The notes: generated from the letters alone by a model not told the origin. A stretch of DNA of 64,000 bases from Aliivibrio finisterrensis (GCF_008933155.1 NZ_WBVP01000008.1:62001-126000), one strand, 5' to 3'; shown: positions 9,099 to 18,603, counted from the stretch's first letter. Numbers and translations: made by a program.

Positions 9099-10142
9099 AT
9101 GAAAAAGTGGACAACTCTCGTCTCTACAGGACTGTGCGCTGCAGCCTTAATCGCTGGTAATGCACAAGCTGCAGATAAAGAGCTCTATTTTTATAACTGG
9201 TCAGAATATATTCCTAATGAAGTGCTTGAAGACTTCACAAAAGAAACCGGCATCAAAGTTTATTACTCAACTTATGAGTCTAACGAAAGCATGTACGCTA
9301 AGTTAAAAACTCAAGGTTCTGGATACGACCTAGTTGTTCCTTCTACCTACTTTGTATCTAAAATGCGCAAAGAAGGCATGCTACAAAAGATTGATAAATC
9401 TAAACTTCCTCATTTTAAAGATTTAGATCCAAACTACCTCAATAAGCCTTTTGATCCAAACAACAACTACTCTATCCCATACATCTGGGGCGCAACAGGT
9501 ATTGGTATTAATGCCGATATGATGAATCCGAATGAACTTCACTCTTGGAATGACTTCTGGGATGAAAAATGGCAAGGCCAGTTAATGATGATGGATGATT
9601 CACGCGAAGTTTTCCATATTGCATTAACAAAGCTTGGCTACTCAGCAAATACAACTAATCCTGATGAAATCAAAGCCGCTTATGAAGAGTTGAAAAAATT
9701 ACTGCCAAACATCTTGGTATTTAACTCAGACTTCCCTGCAAACCCGTACTTAGCCGGCGAAACAAGTGTTGGTATGCTTTGGAACGGTTCAGCTTATATG
9801 GCGCGTGAAGAAGGTGCCAACATTCAAATCGTATGGCCAGATAAAGGTGCAATTTTCTGGATGGACAGCCTAGCGATTCCTGCTGGCGCAAAAAATATAG
9901 ACGCAGCGTATGAAATGATGGATTTCTTACTACGTCCTGAGAATGCAGCTAAAATCGCACTAGAAATTGGTTACCCAACACCTGTTAAATCAGCATATCC
10001 TCTTCTTCCAAAAGAGTTTGCGAATGATCCAAATATCTTCCCACCACAAGAAGTTATGGATTCAGGCGAATGGCAAGATGAAGTCGGTGAAGCAAGCGCG
10101 CTATACGACGAATACTTCCAACGTCTAAAAGTAGATATGTAA
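9099..10142 (+). CDS. potD: Spermidine/putrescine-binding protein PotD, canonical copy
   Basis: 347 aa with a signal peptide cut after AQA (about residue 24), preceded by AGGAGAAGG. It keeps the segments that line the polyamine site in E. coli PotD: FYNWSEY near the start, SIPYIWGATGIG, MMMDDSREVFHIA, NGSAYMAREE, IVWPDKG and FWMDSLAIP. It ends VGEASALYDEYFQRLKVDM, like the E. coli protein. It should be the main periplasmic receptor for PotABC. It is separated from the divergent copy by a terminator and a 205-base gap, so it probably has its own promoter; a TATACT at about 9049 is a weak candidate. Confidence 0.93.
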   Translation: MKKWTTLVSTGLCAAALIAGNAQAADKELYFYNWSEYIPNEVLEDFTKETGIKVYYSTYESNESMYAKLKTQGSGYDLVVPSTYFVSKMRKEGMLQKIDKSKLPHFKDLDPNYLNKPFDPNNNYSIPYIWGATGIGINADMMNPNELHSWNDFWDEKWQGQLMMMDDSREVFHIALTKLGYSANTTNPDEIKAAYEELKKLLPNILVFNSDFPANPYLAGETSVGMLWNGSAYMAREEGANIQIVWPDKGAIFWMDSLAIPAGAKNIDAAYEMMDFLLRPENAAKIALEIGYPTPVKSAYPLLPKEFANDPNIFPPQEVMDSGEWQDEVGEASALYDEYFQRLKVDM

Positions 10143-10183
10143 TATAACTCTACTTAGCTTCATCAAGATTGAAGTAATCGAAT

Positions 10184-10221
10184 AAAAAGCCAGTGAATTG
10201 TACTATTCATTGGCTTTTTTA
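10184..10221. terminator. Bidirectional terminator between potD and cobB
   Basis: AAAAAGCCAGTGAAT and ATTCATTGGCTTTTTT pair with flanking A and T runs. It serves the convergent potD and cobB genes. Confidence 0.8.
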
Positions 10222-10225
10222 ATTA

Positions 10226-10954
10226 TTAAGTTTTATTAATGTCACTTTCTAACAACTCTGAGACTAACTCAGGAACTAACACACCAGCCTTTCCATAACG
10301 TTTCTCTTCAAATTCATCGTCAACAGCGCTTGGCTCTAAGTTAATCTCAATGGTATGAGCTCCATGTAATCTTGCTTCATGAACAAAACCCGCAGCTGGG
10401 TACACTGAGCCAGAAGTACCAATAGAAATAAACAAATCAGCGCGATTTAATGCGTCATGAATTCGTCCCATCTCTAATGGCATCTCACCGAACCAAACCA
10501 CATGAGGACGCAGCTGCGCAGGGATCTGACAACAATGGCATAAATCGCCAGTATGTATACCATCGGTGCATACAATCACTTGATTTGATTCTTCACAACG
10601 AATTTTATTTAACTCACCATGCATGTGGATCACATTTGAACTGCCACCACGTTCGTGTAAATTATCGATGTTTTGAGTCACAATCGTCACCGTACCATCA
10701 AGTTCATTCTCAAGCTTAGCTAACGCCTTATGAGCCGCATTAGGCTGAATCTCATCACTTTTTAACAGAGCACGACGTTTATTATAGAAACTTTGAACTA
10801 GGTCAGGATCTTTTAAAAAGCCTTCTGGAGTCGCAACATCTTCAATTCGATGATTTTCCCATAAACCATCACTGGCACGAAACGTTTGAATCCCTGACTC
10901 TGCAGAGATCCCAGCTCCCGTTAAAATTACAATATTCTTATATGGAAATAGCAT
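10226..10954 (-). CDS. cobB: NAD-dependent protein deacylase, CobB sirtuin
   Basis: 242 aa. CobB removes acetyl and succinyl groups from protein lysines, consuming NAD. The NAD motif [14 protein letters not shown] is at residues 13-26, the catalytic [12 protein letters not shown] near 100-111 and the base His in VIHMHGEL near 118. Zinc ligands are Cys of IRCEES and the CHCC segment near 148. FYNKRR near 57 carries the Tyr and Arg typical of class III sirtuins, which lets the enzyme also act on succinyl and malonyl lysines. It is convergent with potD and divergent from the LysR gene. The protein begins just at the Rossmann motif, so it is the short CobB form. Confidence 0.93.
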   Translation of the reverse strand: MLFPYKNIVILTGAGISAESGIQTFRASDGLWENHRIEDVATPEGFLKDPDLVQSFYNKRRALLKSDEIQPNAAHKALAKLENELDGTVTIVTQNIDNLHERGGSSNVIHMHGELNKIRCEESNQVIVCTDGIHTGDLCHCCQIPAQLRPHVVWFGEMPLEMGRIHDALNRADLFISIGTSGSVYPAAGFVHEARLHGAHTIEINLEPSAVDDEFEEKRYGKAGVLVPELVSELLESDINKT

Positions 10955-11120
10955 TTTAATGTCCTTACCCGCCGTCTTTGTTTCTAAACTCTATCACGAA
11001 AAAGCGATGCCTCTTCAATAGATAGCTAAAAACAAAGACACAACTCACTTTATTCAATTCCATCGCTCTATTACAATAGAAGCGTTCTTTTTCCTGTTAA
11101 AGTTACCAATAGAGAAGCCT

Positions 11121-12032
11121 ATGTTAAAGCAAGCCAAACAAATGATCGTGTTTAATGCGCTCACACAACAAAAAAGCTTTACTAAGGCCGCTCAGCTTCT
11201 CGATATATCTAGAACACAAGTAAGCTTACAAATTCAACTTCTTGAAGAGCGCTTAGGTGTTCAGTTAGTACAACGCACGACTCGATCTTTTTCGCTTACC
11301 GAAGCTGGGCAGTCATTCGCGGTGCATTGTGCCAATATTACCGATGAAATTAACGAAGCTGAAAATGAACTGCTTTCTAATATCGACACGCTAAATGGTA
11401 AATTGCGTGTTGGTATCGCACAGTCTTTTGCAACCAACCACATTCTGCCTTATTTATCAGAGCTGCATCAGCGCTATCCACAGCTTAATATAGAGATAAC
11501 GTTATTTGATCATAAGATCGATGTGATTGCAGAGCAATTAGACTTATGGATAGGTGTGATGGATTCCCCTCCAGAAGGATTTGTCGCAAGGCATCTGATT
11601 GATTGTCACTTTGTGCTCGTTGCAAATCCCTCTTATCTTGCCAAGCATGGGATCCCTTATCACCCTTACGATCTTAAAAAGCACAATTGTCTAACCTATA
11701 TGAGTCGTGAACGTAAAGACAATGTCTGGGGTTTCCACAAAGGTGATGAGAATCTACAAATAAAAGTATCGGGGAATTATCGTATTGATTCAGCCGATGC
11801 GATTCGTAACGCGACCGTATCAGGCAATGGTATAGGCTACATTGCGACTTATCTTCTCTCTGATGAACTGCGTAATGGTAAACTAGTTCAACTTCTTCCT
11901 GATTGGGAATTAAATCAATCCATGCCGCTTTATGCCGTTTATCCACGTCGCAAATTCTTAGCCAAAAAAGTGCACATTTTTATGGAGTTTGTTCGAGAGC
12001 ACATTAACTCAGACAAAATTGATAGCACCTAA
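11121..12032 (+). CDS. LysR-family transcriptional regulator
   Basis: 303 aa. The N-terminal winged helix-turn-helix (QQKSFTKAAQLLDISRTQVSLQIQ, residues 16-39) is followed by the linker helix and the standard LysR effector domain from about residue 92. This subgroup resembles the many LysR proteins that control their neighbours. The divergent cobB and the downstream nucleoside transporter are possible targets, but there is no direct evidence. No terminator is visible in the 250 bases to the next gene. Confidence 0.88.
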   Translation: MLKQAKQMIVFNALTQQKSFTKAAQLLDISRTQVSLQIQLLEERLGVQLVQRTTRSFSLTEAGQSFAVHCANITDEINEAENELLSNIDTLNGKLRVGIAQSFATNHILPYLSELHQRYPQLNIEITLFDHKIDVIAEQLDLWIGVMDSPPEGFVARHLIDCHFVLVANPSYLAKHGIPYHPYDLKKHNCLTYMSRERKDNVWGFHKGDENLQIKVSGNYRIDSADAIRNATVSGNGIGYIATYLLSDELRNGKLVQLLPDWELNQSMPLYAVYPRRKFLAKKVHIFMEFVREHINSDKIDST

Positions 12033-12282
12033 TCACATAACCACCACTATAATTTAGGGATAGTTCGGCCTAATAAATCGCTTTATTATCCCATATAGTA
12101 ACAACTGACTCTTTTATATGTGATAAACCTCTCAAATAGCCACTTATTGATGCATCTATAAACAAATGACCTTATTTTTGTTATTGCTATGTGGTTTCAA
12201 TAACATTTTGATCCTTGTCACACTTTTATTTTTGACTAGAATACCCCCGCAATCATCAACTAAATACTATTGGAGTTTGACC

Positions 12283-13503
12283 TTGAACTTTTTGGTCAGT
12301 ATTTTAGGCATTGTTTGCCTATTCGCGATTGCGTTTCTTTTTTCAGAAAACCGACAAGCCATCAAATGGCGCACTGTATTAGGCGCGTTCTTAATTCAGT
12401 TATTGTTCGCCGGGTTCATCCTCTACGTACCAATTGGCCAAACTATCCTAAATAGTATCTCTATGGCTGTTTCAGACATTATCGCTTATGGCCGAGTTGG
12501 TACCGAATTCCTTTTTGGTGATCTTGCTCAATACAAGTTAGGCTTTATTTTTGCCGTTAACGTTTTACCTACCATTGTATTTTTCTCAGCCCTAATCTCT
12601 GTTTTATATTACTTAGGTATTATGGGTTGGGTAATTAAAATTATTGGTGGCGGATTACAACGCTTTCTTGGTACAACTCGCACCGAATCAATGTCAGCAA
12701 CCGCAAATATCTTTGTTGGATCGGTTGAAGCGCCATTAGTTGTACGTCCTTTCCTTGCTAAAATGTCTCGTTCAGAACTGTTTGCTGTAATGGTTGGTGG
12801 TCTAGCTTCTGTTGCTGGTGGCACAATGGTAGGTTACGCCGGGTTAGGTGTTGAATTACGATACTTAATTGCGGCAAGCTTTATGTCTGCCCCTGCTGGT
12901 TTAATGATGGCAAAACTTTTGGTCCCACAAACCGAAGAGATTAACGAAGCCGAGCAATATGAAGACGATATCGTTGATGATGCGCCAGTAAACATTATAG
13001 ATGCCGCATCACAAGGTGCATTAAATGGCTTACAAATTGTATTTGCGGTTGGCGCAAGCTTATTAGCTATTATCAGTTTAATTGCACTGGTTAATGGTGG
13101 ATTACATAAAGTGGGTTTATTAGTTGGTTTTGATAACTTAAGCCTAGATCTGATCTTTGGTTACCTATTTGCACCTATTGCATGGCTAATTGGGGTTCCA
13201 TGGTCAGAAGCAACCATCGCAGCAAGTTTAATTGGTAAAAAAATCGCAATTAATGAATTCGTAGCCTTTGCTGACTTAATGGCTGTAAAAGATCAATTAA
13301 GTGAGCATTCTCAAGCGATTGTAACTTTCGCTTTATGTGGCTTCGCAAACTTAACCTCTATTGCTATGTTAATGGGTGGATTAGGTGGCGTTGTACCAAG
13401 TCGTCGCCCAGACATTGCACGCTTAGGCATGAAAGCTATCTTTGCAGCAACATTAGCAAACTTAATGAGTGCAACCGTTGCAGGTATCTTCCTTTCTTTC
13501 TAA
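12283..13503 (+). CDS. NupC family concentrative nucleoside transporter
   Basis: 406 aa from a TTG start at 12283, preferred over an upstream in-frame ATG at 12166 because GGAG lies 7 bases before the TTG and the family proteins begin with this same segment (NFLVSILGIVCL). It is an inner-membrane nucleoside-cation symporter with about 9-10 segments. Family landmarks: VFFSALISVLYYLG near 147, FVGSVEAPLVVRPFL near 180, a GG-rich SVAGGTMVGYAG near 208, and NEFVAF followed by ALCGFANLTS near 360-375. Several NupC copies are usual in vibrios, so the symbol is left open. It takes up nucleosides for salvage or carbon. Confidence 0.9.
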   Translation: MNFLVSILGIVCLFAIAFLFSENRQAIKWRTVLGAFLIQLLFAGFILYVPIGQTILNSISMAVSDIIAYGRVGTEFLFGDLAQYKLGFIFAVNVLPTIVFFSALISVLYYLGIMGWVIKIIGGGLQRFLGTTRTESMSATANIFVGSVEAPLVVRPFLAKMSRSELFAVMVGGLASVAGGTMVGYAGLGVELRYLIAASFMSAPAGLMMAKLLVPQTEEINEAEQYEDDIVDDAPVNIIDAASQGALNGLQIVFAVGASLLAIISLIALVNGGLHKVGLLVGFDNLSLDLIFGYLFAPIAWLIGVPWSEATIAASLIGKKIAINEFVAFADLMAVKDQLSEHSQAIVTFALCGFANLTSIAMLMGGLGGVVPSRRPDIARLGMKAIFAATLANLMSATVAGIFLSF

Positions 13504-13531
13504 AGAAGTCAGTCCTGATAACATAAGGCAT

Positions 13532-13568
13532 AAAAAAGCCACTCATGGTAATACGTGAGTGGCTTTGT
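13532..13568 (+). terminator. Terminator after the nucleoside transporter
   Basis: AAAGCCACTCA and TGAGTGGCTTT pair, flanked by an A run before and a short T run after. Confidence 0.75.
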
Positions 13569-13618
13569 GTTTATAAATGGGCTGAGTAACCTAATAATGG
13601 CTAATCACTTAACGTCTA

Positions 13619-13909
13619 TTAAAGTTTCGTCATACGATTAATTAAAAATGAAGCGATTGAGCCGTCGACCGCTTTTACATACTCAGCAATATGAGCCGTA
13701 TTTAAATGATCTTGTAAAAGCACTTCGCTTTCCCATTGTTCATGAAATACAAATACATGTGGGTTATCGTTGTCTTGATGTAAATCATACTGAATGCAAC
13801 CAACTTCTTTGCGTGTAGGTTCAAGCAATTTAAGCATTTCTGCCTTAACAAAGTCCGCTTTCCCTTCTTGGGCTTCAATTCTGGCAACAATCGTTAATAT
13901 CTGTGTCAT
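13619..13909 (-). CDS. ABM-domain (antibiotic biosynthesis monooxygenase-type) protein
   Basis: 96 aa, the usual size of a single-domain ABM / YgiN-like protein with a dimeric ferredoxin-like fold. Typical features are the opening strand ILTIVARIEAQEGKADFVKAEM, the segment EVGCIQYDLHQDNDNPHVFVFHEQWES, and the final LNTAHIAEYV. Relatives act on quinones or small aromatic compounds; the substrate here is not known. The same residues in another frame give a 62 aa shadow. It is a lone gene between the transporter terminator and qnr. Confidence 0.85.
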   Translation of the reverse strand: MTQILTIVARIEAQEGKADFVKAEMLKLLEPTRKEVGCIQYDLHQDNDNPHVFVFHEQWESEVLLQDHLNTAHIAEYVKAVDGSIASFLINRMTKL

Positions 13910-13960
13910 TTAATGCTTCCGCTCTACTGAATAAGCTCATGATTTTCTATTAGACTCTTT

Positions 13961-14617
13961 TTACTCGGGGAGTACAACTAATCCTAATGACTCTAGCAAT
14001 TGCTCTTGTTGCCAACTACAAATTTTAACCCCTGTCACGTCTATTTTACGCGGGTCTAAGCCTTCTAATTCACAATGGCATAAGTTGGCCTCTTGCATTT
14101 TAAACTGTTCCCAGGCGTCTTCAGAAAACGATCCTCGAGATAAGTCAGAGCCTTTAAAGGACGCACCTTGTAAATTCGCCCCATTCCATTTATTTTCAAA
14201 TAAATCACACTTTTCAATGCATAAGCGTTCAAAGTTTACATAGGATAAATTACAGCGTGTAATGTAAGCTGAACAAAAATACATTTGGTGATTAATTTGA
14301 TTTGAAAAGCTAGCCTGAGCAAAGTTTGCCCCTTTTAAGTCACATTCTCTAAACTCAACACCAAAAGCGTTTGCGCCTTTAAAATTGGCCATTGCTATCT
14401 TGCAACGTTTAAAGGACGCATCTCGTAAATCTGCATATTCAAAATGACAGCCTTCAATTGCACCTTGTTCAATAAAACTGCAATCGATAAATTGAGCATC
14501 CCTTAAATTTGATCTAGAAAAATCACACAGGTAAAACTTACACCCTTCATAGTAAGCATGACTCAAATCTTGATATGAAAAATCAACAGCATTAAATGTT
14601 TCATTATATACAGCCAT
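13961..14617 (-). CDS. qnr: Qnr pentapeptide-repeat protein (gyrase protection)
   Basis: 218 aa, exactly the size of Qnr proteins. The whole chain is made of A(D/N)LXX-type five-residue repeats that fold into a right-handed beta helix mimicking DNA. Segments such as IEQGAIEGCHFEYADLRDASF, MYFCSAYITRCNLSY and LDPRKIDVTGVKICSWQQE correspond one by one to QnrS. Qnr binds DNA gyrase and topoisomerase IV and lowers quinolone susceptibility. Vibrionaceae are known natural carriers of chromosomal qnr genes. A good AAGGAG precedes the ATG. I looked for a LexA (SOS) box upstream and did not find one. No mobile element flanks it, so it looks native. Confidence 0.92.
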   Translation of the reverse strand: MAVYNETFNAVDFSYQDLSHAYYEGCKFYLCDFSRSNLRDAQFIDCSFIEQGAIEGCHFEYADLRDASFKRCKIAMANFKGANAFGVEFRECDLKGANFAQASFSNQINHQMYFCSAYITRCNLSYVNFERLCIEKCDLFENKWNGANLQGASFKGSDLSRGSFSEDAWEQFKMQEANLCHCELEGLDPRKIDVTGVKICSWQQEQLLESLGLVVLPE

Positions 14618-14794
14618 AAATACTCCTTAAGTTTATTAAGAAGAAGACTACCAGCAAGTACAATAAACTCAATAAAAACAAAATTACTAATATCAATGAC
14701 TTGAATTCGCTATTTTCACCACCTAGAACGAGCATAAAAGGGGTTTACGCCACTTCAAGCTTACAGCATGATAGATTAATGTATTTTCTACTAT

Positions 14795-15169
14795 CTACAA
14801 ACAGACAAACATTTTGCTTTTTGCTCTCACAAATGCCGATACTTGCATACTGCGTGGTAAACTCAGCTTAATTACACTATCACAGCAAGTCATTAAAACT
14901 TCTGTTGCTTTCTCTTCCCACTCACGTTCATTTTCTAAACAGTGAAAAGATACACATGGTTCTGTCTTTGAGTTTTGCTGAAAAGTAGTCACGGATTTAT
15001 TGAAAATCACATCTTCACAAGCTTTTACCTGACTTTGTGAAATCAGTTTTTTTCTTAGAATACTTTGTGCTGAATTACTTAAAGTAAGCGTACTAATAAA
15101 ATCACGGTCATTAAAATAAAGGTCAATTGCTCTATTTAATTGATGTAGTGCAACAGTGACACTGTCCAT
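14795..15169 (-). CDS. Hypothetical protein, Cys-containing
   Basis: 124 aa from the ATG at 15169, chosen because AAGGAGG lies just upstream; the longer in-frame ORF start at 15220 would bury this site. The sequence is helical and soluble, beginning VALHQLNRAIDLYFNDRDFISTL, with seven cysteines, two adjacent in LMTCCDSV. The N-terminal half loosely recalls HEPN-type helical bundles, which is weak. I do not recognise a family. The neighbours, qnr and a broken acetyltransferase gene, tell nothing about its role. Confidence 0.6.
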   Translation of the reverse strand: MDSVTVALHQLNRAIDLYFNDRDFISTLTLSNSAQSILRKKLISQSQVKACEDVIFNKSVTTFQQNSKTEPCVSFHCLENEREWEEKATEVLMTCCDSVIKLSLPRSMQVSAFVRAKSKMFVCL

Positions 15170-15253
15170 AATTACCTCCTTATAGTTATAAATATATTCT
15201 AGGAGATTTTTTAAAAACAATGTGACGTTATGATCACGAATAAATATTATTGT

Positions 15254-15544
15254 TCACAAATTATTCAATTGTGTGTTTTGTTGATAGTAGAAGTCATGTA
15301 AATCTGCCCACATTTCGTCAAGCTCTTCATCTGCTGGCATTTCTGAATGCGTGATGGTTTTAATAACTCTACAAGGGTGACCAACAGCTACGCAGTCTGG
15401 TGGGGTATCTTTAGTTACTGCACTGCCAGCACCAATACCACTTCTATCTCCTATTGCTACGCCATCAAGAATCACAGCATTTAATCCAATCCAAACATTC
15501 GCACCAATTTTAATAGGCCTCATTAATAGGGAAAGCTTTATCAT
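15254..15544 (-). pseudogene. Truncated hexapeptide acetyltransferase (maltose O-acetyltransferase-like)
   Basis: The open frame gives 96 aa, of which about 85 match the C-terminal half of maltose/galactoside acetyltransferases: [30 protein letters not shown] and [13 protein letters not shown]. Full-length family members are about 185-190 aa, and the whole N-terminal domain and catalytic His region are missing. The first residues overlap the end of the PACE gene by 35 bases, so it looks like a deletion fused the tail of this gene to the end of its neighbour. It is almost surely non-functional as an enzyme. Confidence 0.75.
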
Positions 15545-15926
15545 AAGCTAAATTATAAACATACGCATAAAACAGATAGAAAACCACGAGACCAATATCA
15601 AGAATAAACGCTTCTAGGAGACTAATATTTAAGAACCATGCCATAGCAGGAATAGTTAAAAACAATAACCCACCTTCAAATCCTAGGCTATGAACAACAC
15701 GGTTTAATGTTGATTTAACCGTGCTGCCTGTTTTCCTCATCATGTACTTATCAAATAGGATGTTGTAAACATAATTCCATCCAGTTGCGACAAGAGAAAA
15801 TACGACCCCCATAATCCCAACATGACCCATTTCAAAACCAAATTGACTCAAAACACCGACAATAAGAATAAGACCTATCAATTCAAACATAATAGCGTGG
15901 CGAATTCGGTCAAAACGACTTCTCAT
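15510..15926 (-). CDS. PACE-family (AceI-like) multidrug/biocide efflux protein
   Basis: 138 aa from the ATG at 15926, which follows GGAG with proper spacing. Two tandem bacterial transmembrane pair domains give four membrane helices, about residues 10-30, 33-55, 78-98 and 103-125. The signature [14 protein letters not shown] near the start holds the conserved membrane Glu that moves protons in AceI, and [12 protein letters not shown] and [12 protein letters not shown] are the matching repeat ends. Known members export chlorhexidine and natural polyamines. The gene runs into a truncated acetyltransferase remnant, so its final few residues may not be original. Confidence 0.85.
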   Translation of the reverse strand: MRSRFDRIRHAIMFELIGLILIVGVLSQFGFEMGHVGIMGVVFSLVATGWNYVYNILFDKYMMRKTGSTVKSTLNRVVHSLGFEGGLLFLTIPAMAWFLNISLLEAFILDIGLVVFYLFYAYVYNLAYDKAFPINEAY

Positions 15927-16058
15927 AATAAAAACTCCAAAGGTTAATGTTGGCGCCATTATATAAATAATAATGACCAGATAAAGTTAGAAACCATCTC
16001 CTTTTCGGATACCTTCACCAACGAGTGAGACTGTCACCTCTAGAGTTTAACTGCTGCG

Positions 16059-17984
16059 CTATGGATGCCAGTTTGATTCTGCTTGTGTTAGAAAATGACC
16101 TTTCCGACCCATGATTTCTCGATAATACATTTCAAACATTAAAATATTTTTCACATAAACTCTAGTCTCTTTAAATGAAATGCCCTCAATATACGCAAAG
16201 ATATCAATATTCGGGTTAGACTGTCGTCGCCATACAGACACCATCGTTGGCCCCGCGTTATACGCAGCGTAAGCAAAAATCCTATTTTGATCATAGTGAT
16301 TCAATAAATGACCAAGATAGCGACTGCCAATTTCAATGTTCTTTTCAACGTTAAACAGCTCAGTTCTTTGCTTATAACTGATATCATATTTATCTGTGAT
16401 GTATGCTGCTGTACTTGGTAAAACCTGCATTAAGCCCAAAGCGCCCACAGGAGAATGAGCGAACGGAGAAAAGCCACTCTCTTGCCGTGTTAATGACAAT
16501 AACGAAATAACATCTACTTTATGTTTCTTACCATAGCGCTCAAATGCATCATAATAATGAACAGGGAAACGTAAATAAATGTAATCCCATAGTTGGCCAA
16601 CCAATGTCGCATCATGGACAAAAGCCTGCCATTTCTGTTGTTTTGCATAAGCAGTCAGTAAAGCTTTGTCTTTCATTGGTGTTCGACTAATTAGATGGCG
16701 CCATTGACTCTTTGCTGCCCCCTCTTTTCCAAGTGCTAACAATTCATGTACTCTAGCTATATCAGATTCATACATAGACAACTTTCCACTGTTTACTTCA
16801 GCCCGTGCTATAGGATATTTAACTTGCCTATTAAGACTGATTGCTGCTGCCACACTATAAAAGTGACGCTCCCCTGATATACGTTTTAATCTCGCCTCTC
16901 CCGTTGCCTTATCGCCCAATTCAATTTCACTTCGTCCTAACCAATATTGCCAGCGATACGACGTTATATTCTCTTCTGGTAACTTCAAGACCCAATGTTG
17001 AATACCTTTCCAGTCAGCCTTTCTAATCGCCAATCGGATTCGTTGCTCTAATGCTGTTTTATTGCGTGAGTTTTTAAATACCTGATCTCGCCATTCAATT
17101 ACATTTTGATCTTTTGCTTCTAATAATCGTACAGCAGCAAATTCTAACCCCGGTTGAAACTCTCCCTCTTCAAACTTAAAATGATCCATTAAAAACTGAA
17201 ACGTAGGATAGGCTCTAGCGACATCGTGACGTACTACATGCATAAACATTGTTTGAGCATAGGCACGATTAAACGAGTTATCTTTTTTGGTTTCAAAGCG
17301 CATTATCATTTTGTTTGGCTTTTGATATAGCTCTAGCATTTCAGTCAACACATCCTGACTCTGTTCATTGGATACCAATTTACGTAAATAAGTAATTAAA
17401 CGAGGATTTCGACTATTTACCGCTAATAACGCACGTTGAAGAATCTCTACATCTGTTTTTTCTCCTACCTGTGTCCAATATGAAAACAACTCATTACAAG
17501 CACTAGAGACACTCTCGCCATTTAACCAAAGTGATTCTGCACCTTTAAATGCAAACGCTGTATTTCCTTGGTGATAATGAGCGGTGTAATACCAACATTG
17601 GTAATCTTGATCTCGAGGTAACGTGATTTGATACTCCGTTAACGCTTTCCAATTTTCAGATGTGATTAACGCATTAAGGTAATCAGCACGGATGGAAACA
17701 GAAAAAGGATAGTCAGAATACTCTGTTGAGAATTGGTTCACTTGAGTCGGTGTTTTATAACTGATATCAAATAAAAATGCACGATAGTCAGTATATGCTG
17801 CTAATGGGTAGCCATTGATACTGGCACGTTTCTTATCATAAACAGAAATGTCTTTCTTATTAAAACCTTGCTGAATGGCGTCATACGCATAGCGATCTAA
17901 CCATAATTCAGAAACCGACACAGCCTCTGAGCAATAGCCAGTAAAAATCATCCCTATACACCAATGCCTCATCCTTAAGTTCAT
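16059..17984 (-). CDS. slt: Soluble lytic murein transglycosylase Slt
   Basis: 641 aa, the Slt70 type. A signal peptide (residues 1-24) exports it to the periplasm. A long helical superhelix (about 30-460) forms the ring-shaped U and L domains. The C-terminal lysozyme-like domain (from about 480) has the catalytic Glu in LTRQESGFSPFAHSPVGALGLMQVLPSTA and the downstream YAAYNAGPTMVSVWRR. It cuts peptidoglycan to give 1,6-anhydromuropeptides for turnover and recycling. It is a single-gene unit here. Confidence 0.93.
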   Translation of the reverse strand: MNLRMRHWCIGMIFTGYCSEAVSVSELWLDRYAYDAIQQGFNKKDISVYDKKRASINGYPLAAYTDYRAFLFDISYKTPTQVNQFSTEYSDYPFSVSIRADYLNALITSENWKALTEYQITLPRDQDYQCWYYTAHYHQGNTAFAFKGAESLWLNGESVSSACNELFSYWTQVGEKTDVEILQRALLAVNSRNPRLITYLRKLVSNEQSQDVLTEMLELYQKPNKMIMRFETKKDNSFNRAYAQTMFMHVVRHDVARAYPTFQFLMDHFKFEEGEFQPGLEFAAVRLLEAKDQNVIEWRDQVFKNSRNKTALEQRIRLAIRKADWKGIQHWVLKLPEENITSYRWQYWLGRSEIELGDKATGEARLKRISGERHFYSVAAAISLNRQVKYPIARAEVNSGKLSMYESDIARVHELLALGKEGAAKSQWRHLISRTPMKDKALLTAYAKQQKWQAFVHDATLVGQLWDYIYLRFPVHYYDAFERYGKKHKVDVISLLSLTRQESGFSPFAHSPVGALGLMQVLPSTAAYITDKYDISYKQRTELFNVEKNIEIGSRYLGHLLNHYDQNRIFAYAAYNAGPTMVSVWRRQSNPNIDIFAYIEGISFKETRVYVKNILMFEMYYREIMGRKGHFLTQAESNWHP

Positions 17985-18057
17985 CAGCTATCCTTTATTT
18001 TACTTTTTATAATCAATAAGTGTGGTCTATTTATTGATCATTTTCCATTCATTGATA

Positions 18058-18603
18058 TCAGACCCCAAGAGGCTTAGGAAATTGAACCACTTTAATCTCA
18101 TAGCTTTTCGCCGCGTATTGATGACTTTCTTCGACTAAAGATACGATTTCCACATCGCATTCCAAAACAGATTTAATGTTTGATAAACAGATCAATTGCG
18201 CATCGATTAAGCTCTCATCAGCCTGTTTAACTACAACGAATAACAATGTTCCATCTGGCTTATATAAAAATAGATCTGGCTCACCAGAGGTAATCCCTGT
18301 TCGTAATCCTTTAAAAAGAGAAAGCTTAATTGGATCTATATATTGAGCTATTAATACTCGTCCTGAGTGATAATTTGGGTTTTCAACCTCCCAATTACCT
18401 AGAGCATAAAATGCCGTACCTAACCACCCCTTATCGTTATATTGAGCTAGCGTATAATACTTAGAAAAATATAATGAGGGCTCTTCATAAACCTCAGCAG
18501 GAACAAATAAATCGGAGGAGACCCAATCCACTCTCCCTTGATTCCAGCTATCTAACAACGTTTGAGGGTAATGTAATACCGTTTCCTTAATCGTGTGAAT
18601 CAT
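18058..18603 (-). CDS. Hypothetical protein with a VRR-NUC / PD-(D/E)XK-like segment
   Basis: 181 aa from the ATG at 18603; GGAG precedes a tandem ATG ATG and the longer in-frame start 12 bases upstream would overlap it. Residues 105-155 hold TSGEPDLFLYKPDGTLLFVVVKQADESLIDAQLICL, whose layout (GxPDL, a short loop, a strand ending VxVK, then Q and a helix) resembles VRR-NUC nuclease domains. The usual acidic residue before the Lys (EVK) is replaced by Val (VVVK), so catalysis is doubtful. No partner gene is nearby. The match is my reading of the motif, not a search. Confidence 0.55.
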   Translation of the reverse strand: MIHTIKETVLHYPQTLLDSWNQGRVDWVSSDLFVPAEVYEEPSLYFSKYYTLAQYNDKGWLGTAFYALGNWEVENPNYHSGRVLIAQYIDPIKLSLFKGLRTGITSGEPDLFLYKPDGTLLFVVVKQADESLIDAQLICLSNIKSVLECDVEIVSLVEESHQYAAKSYEIKVVQFPKPLGV

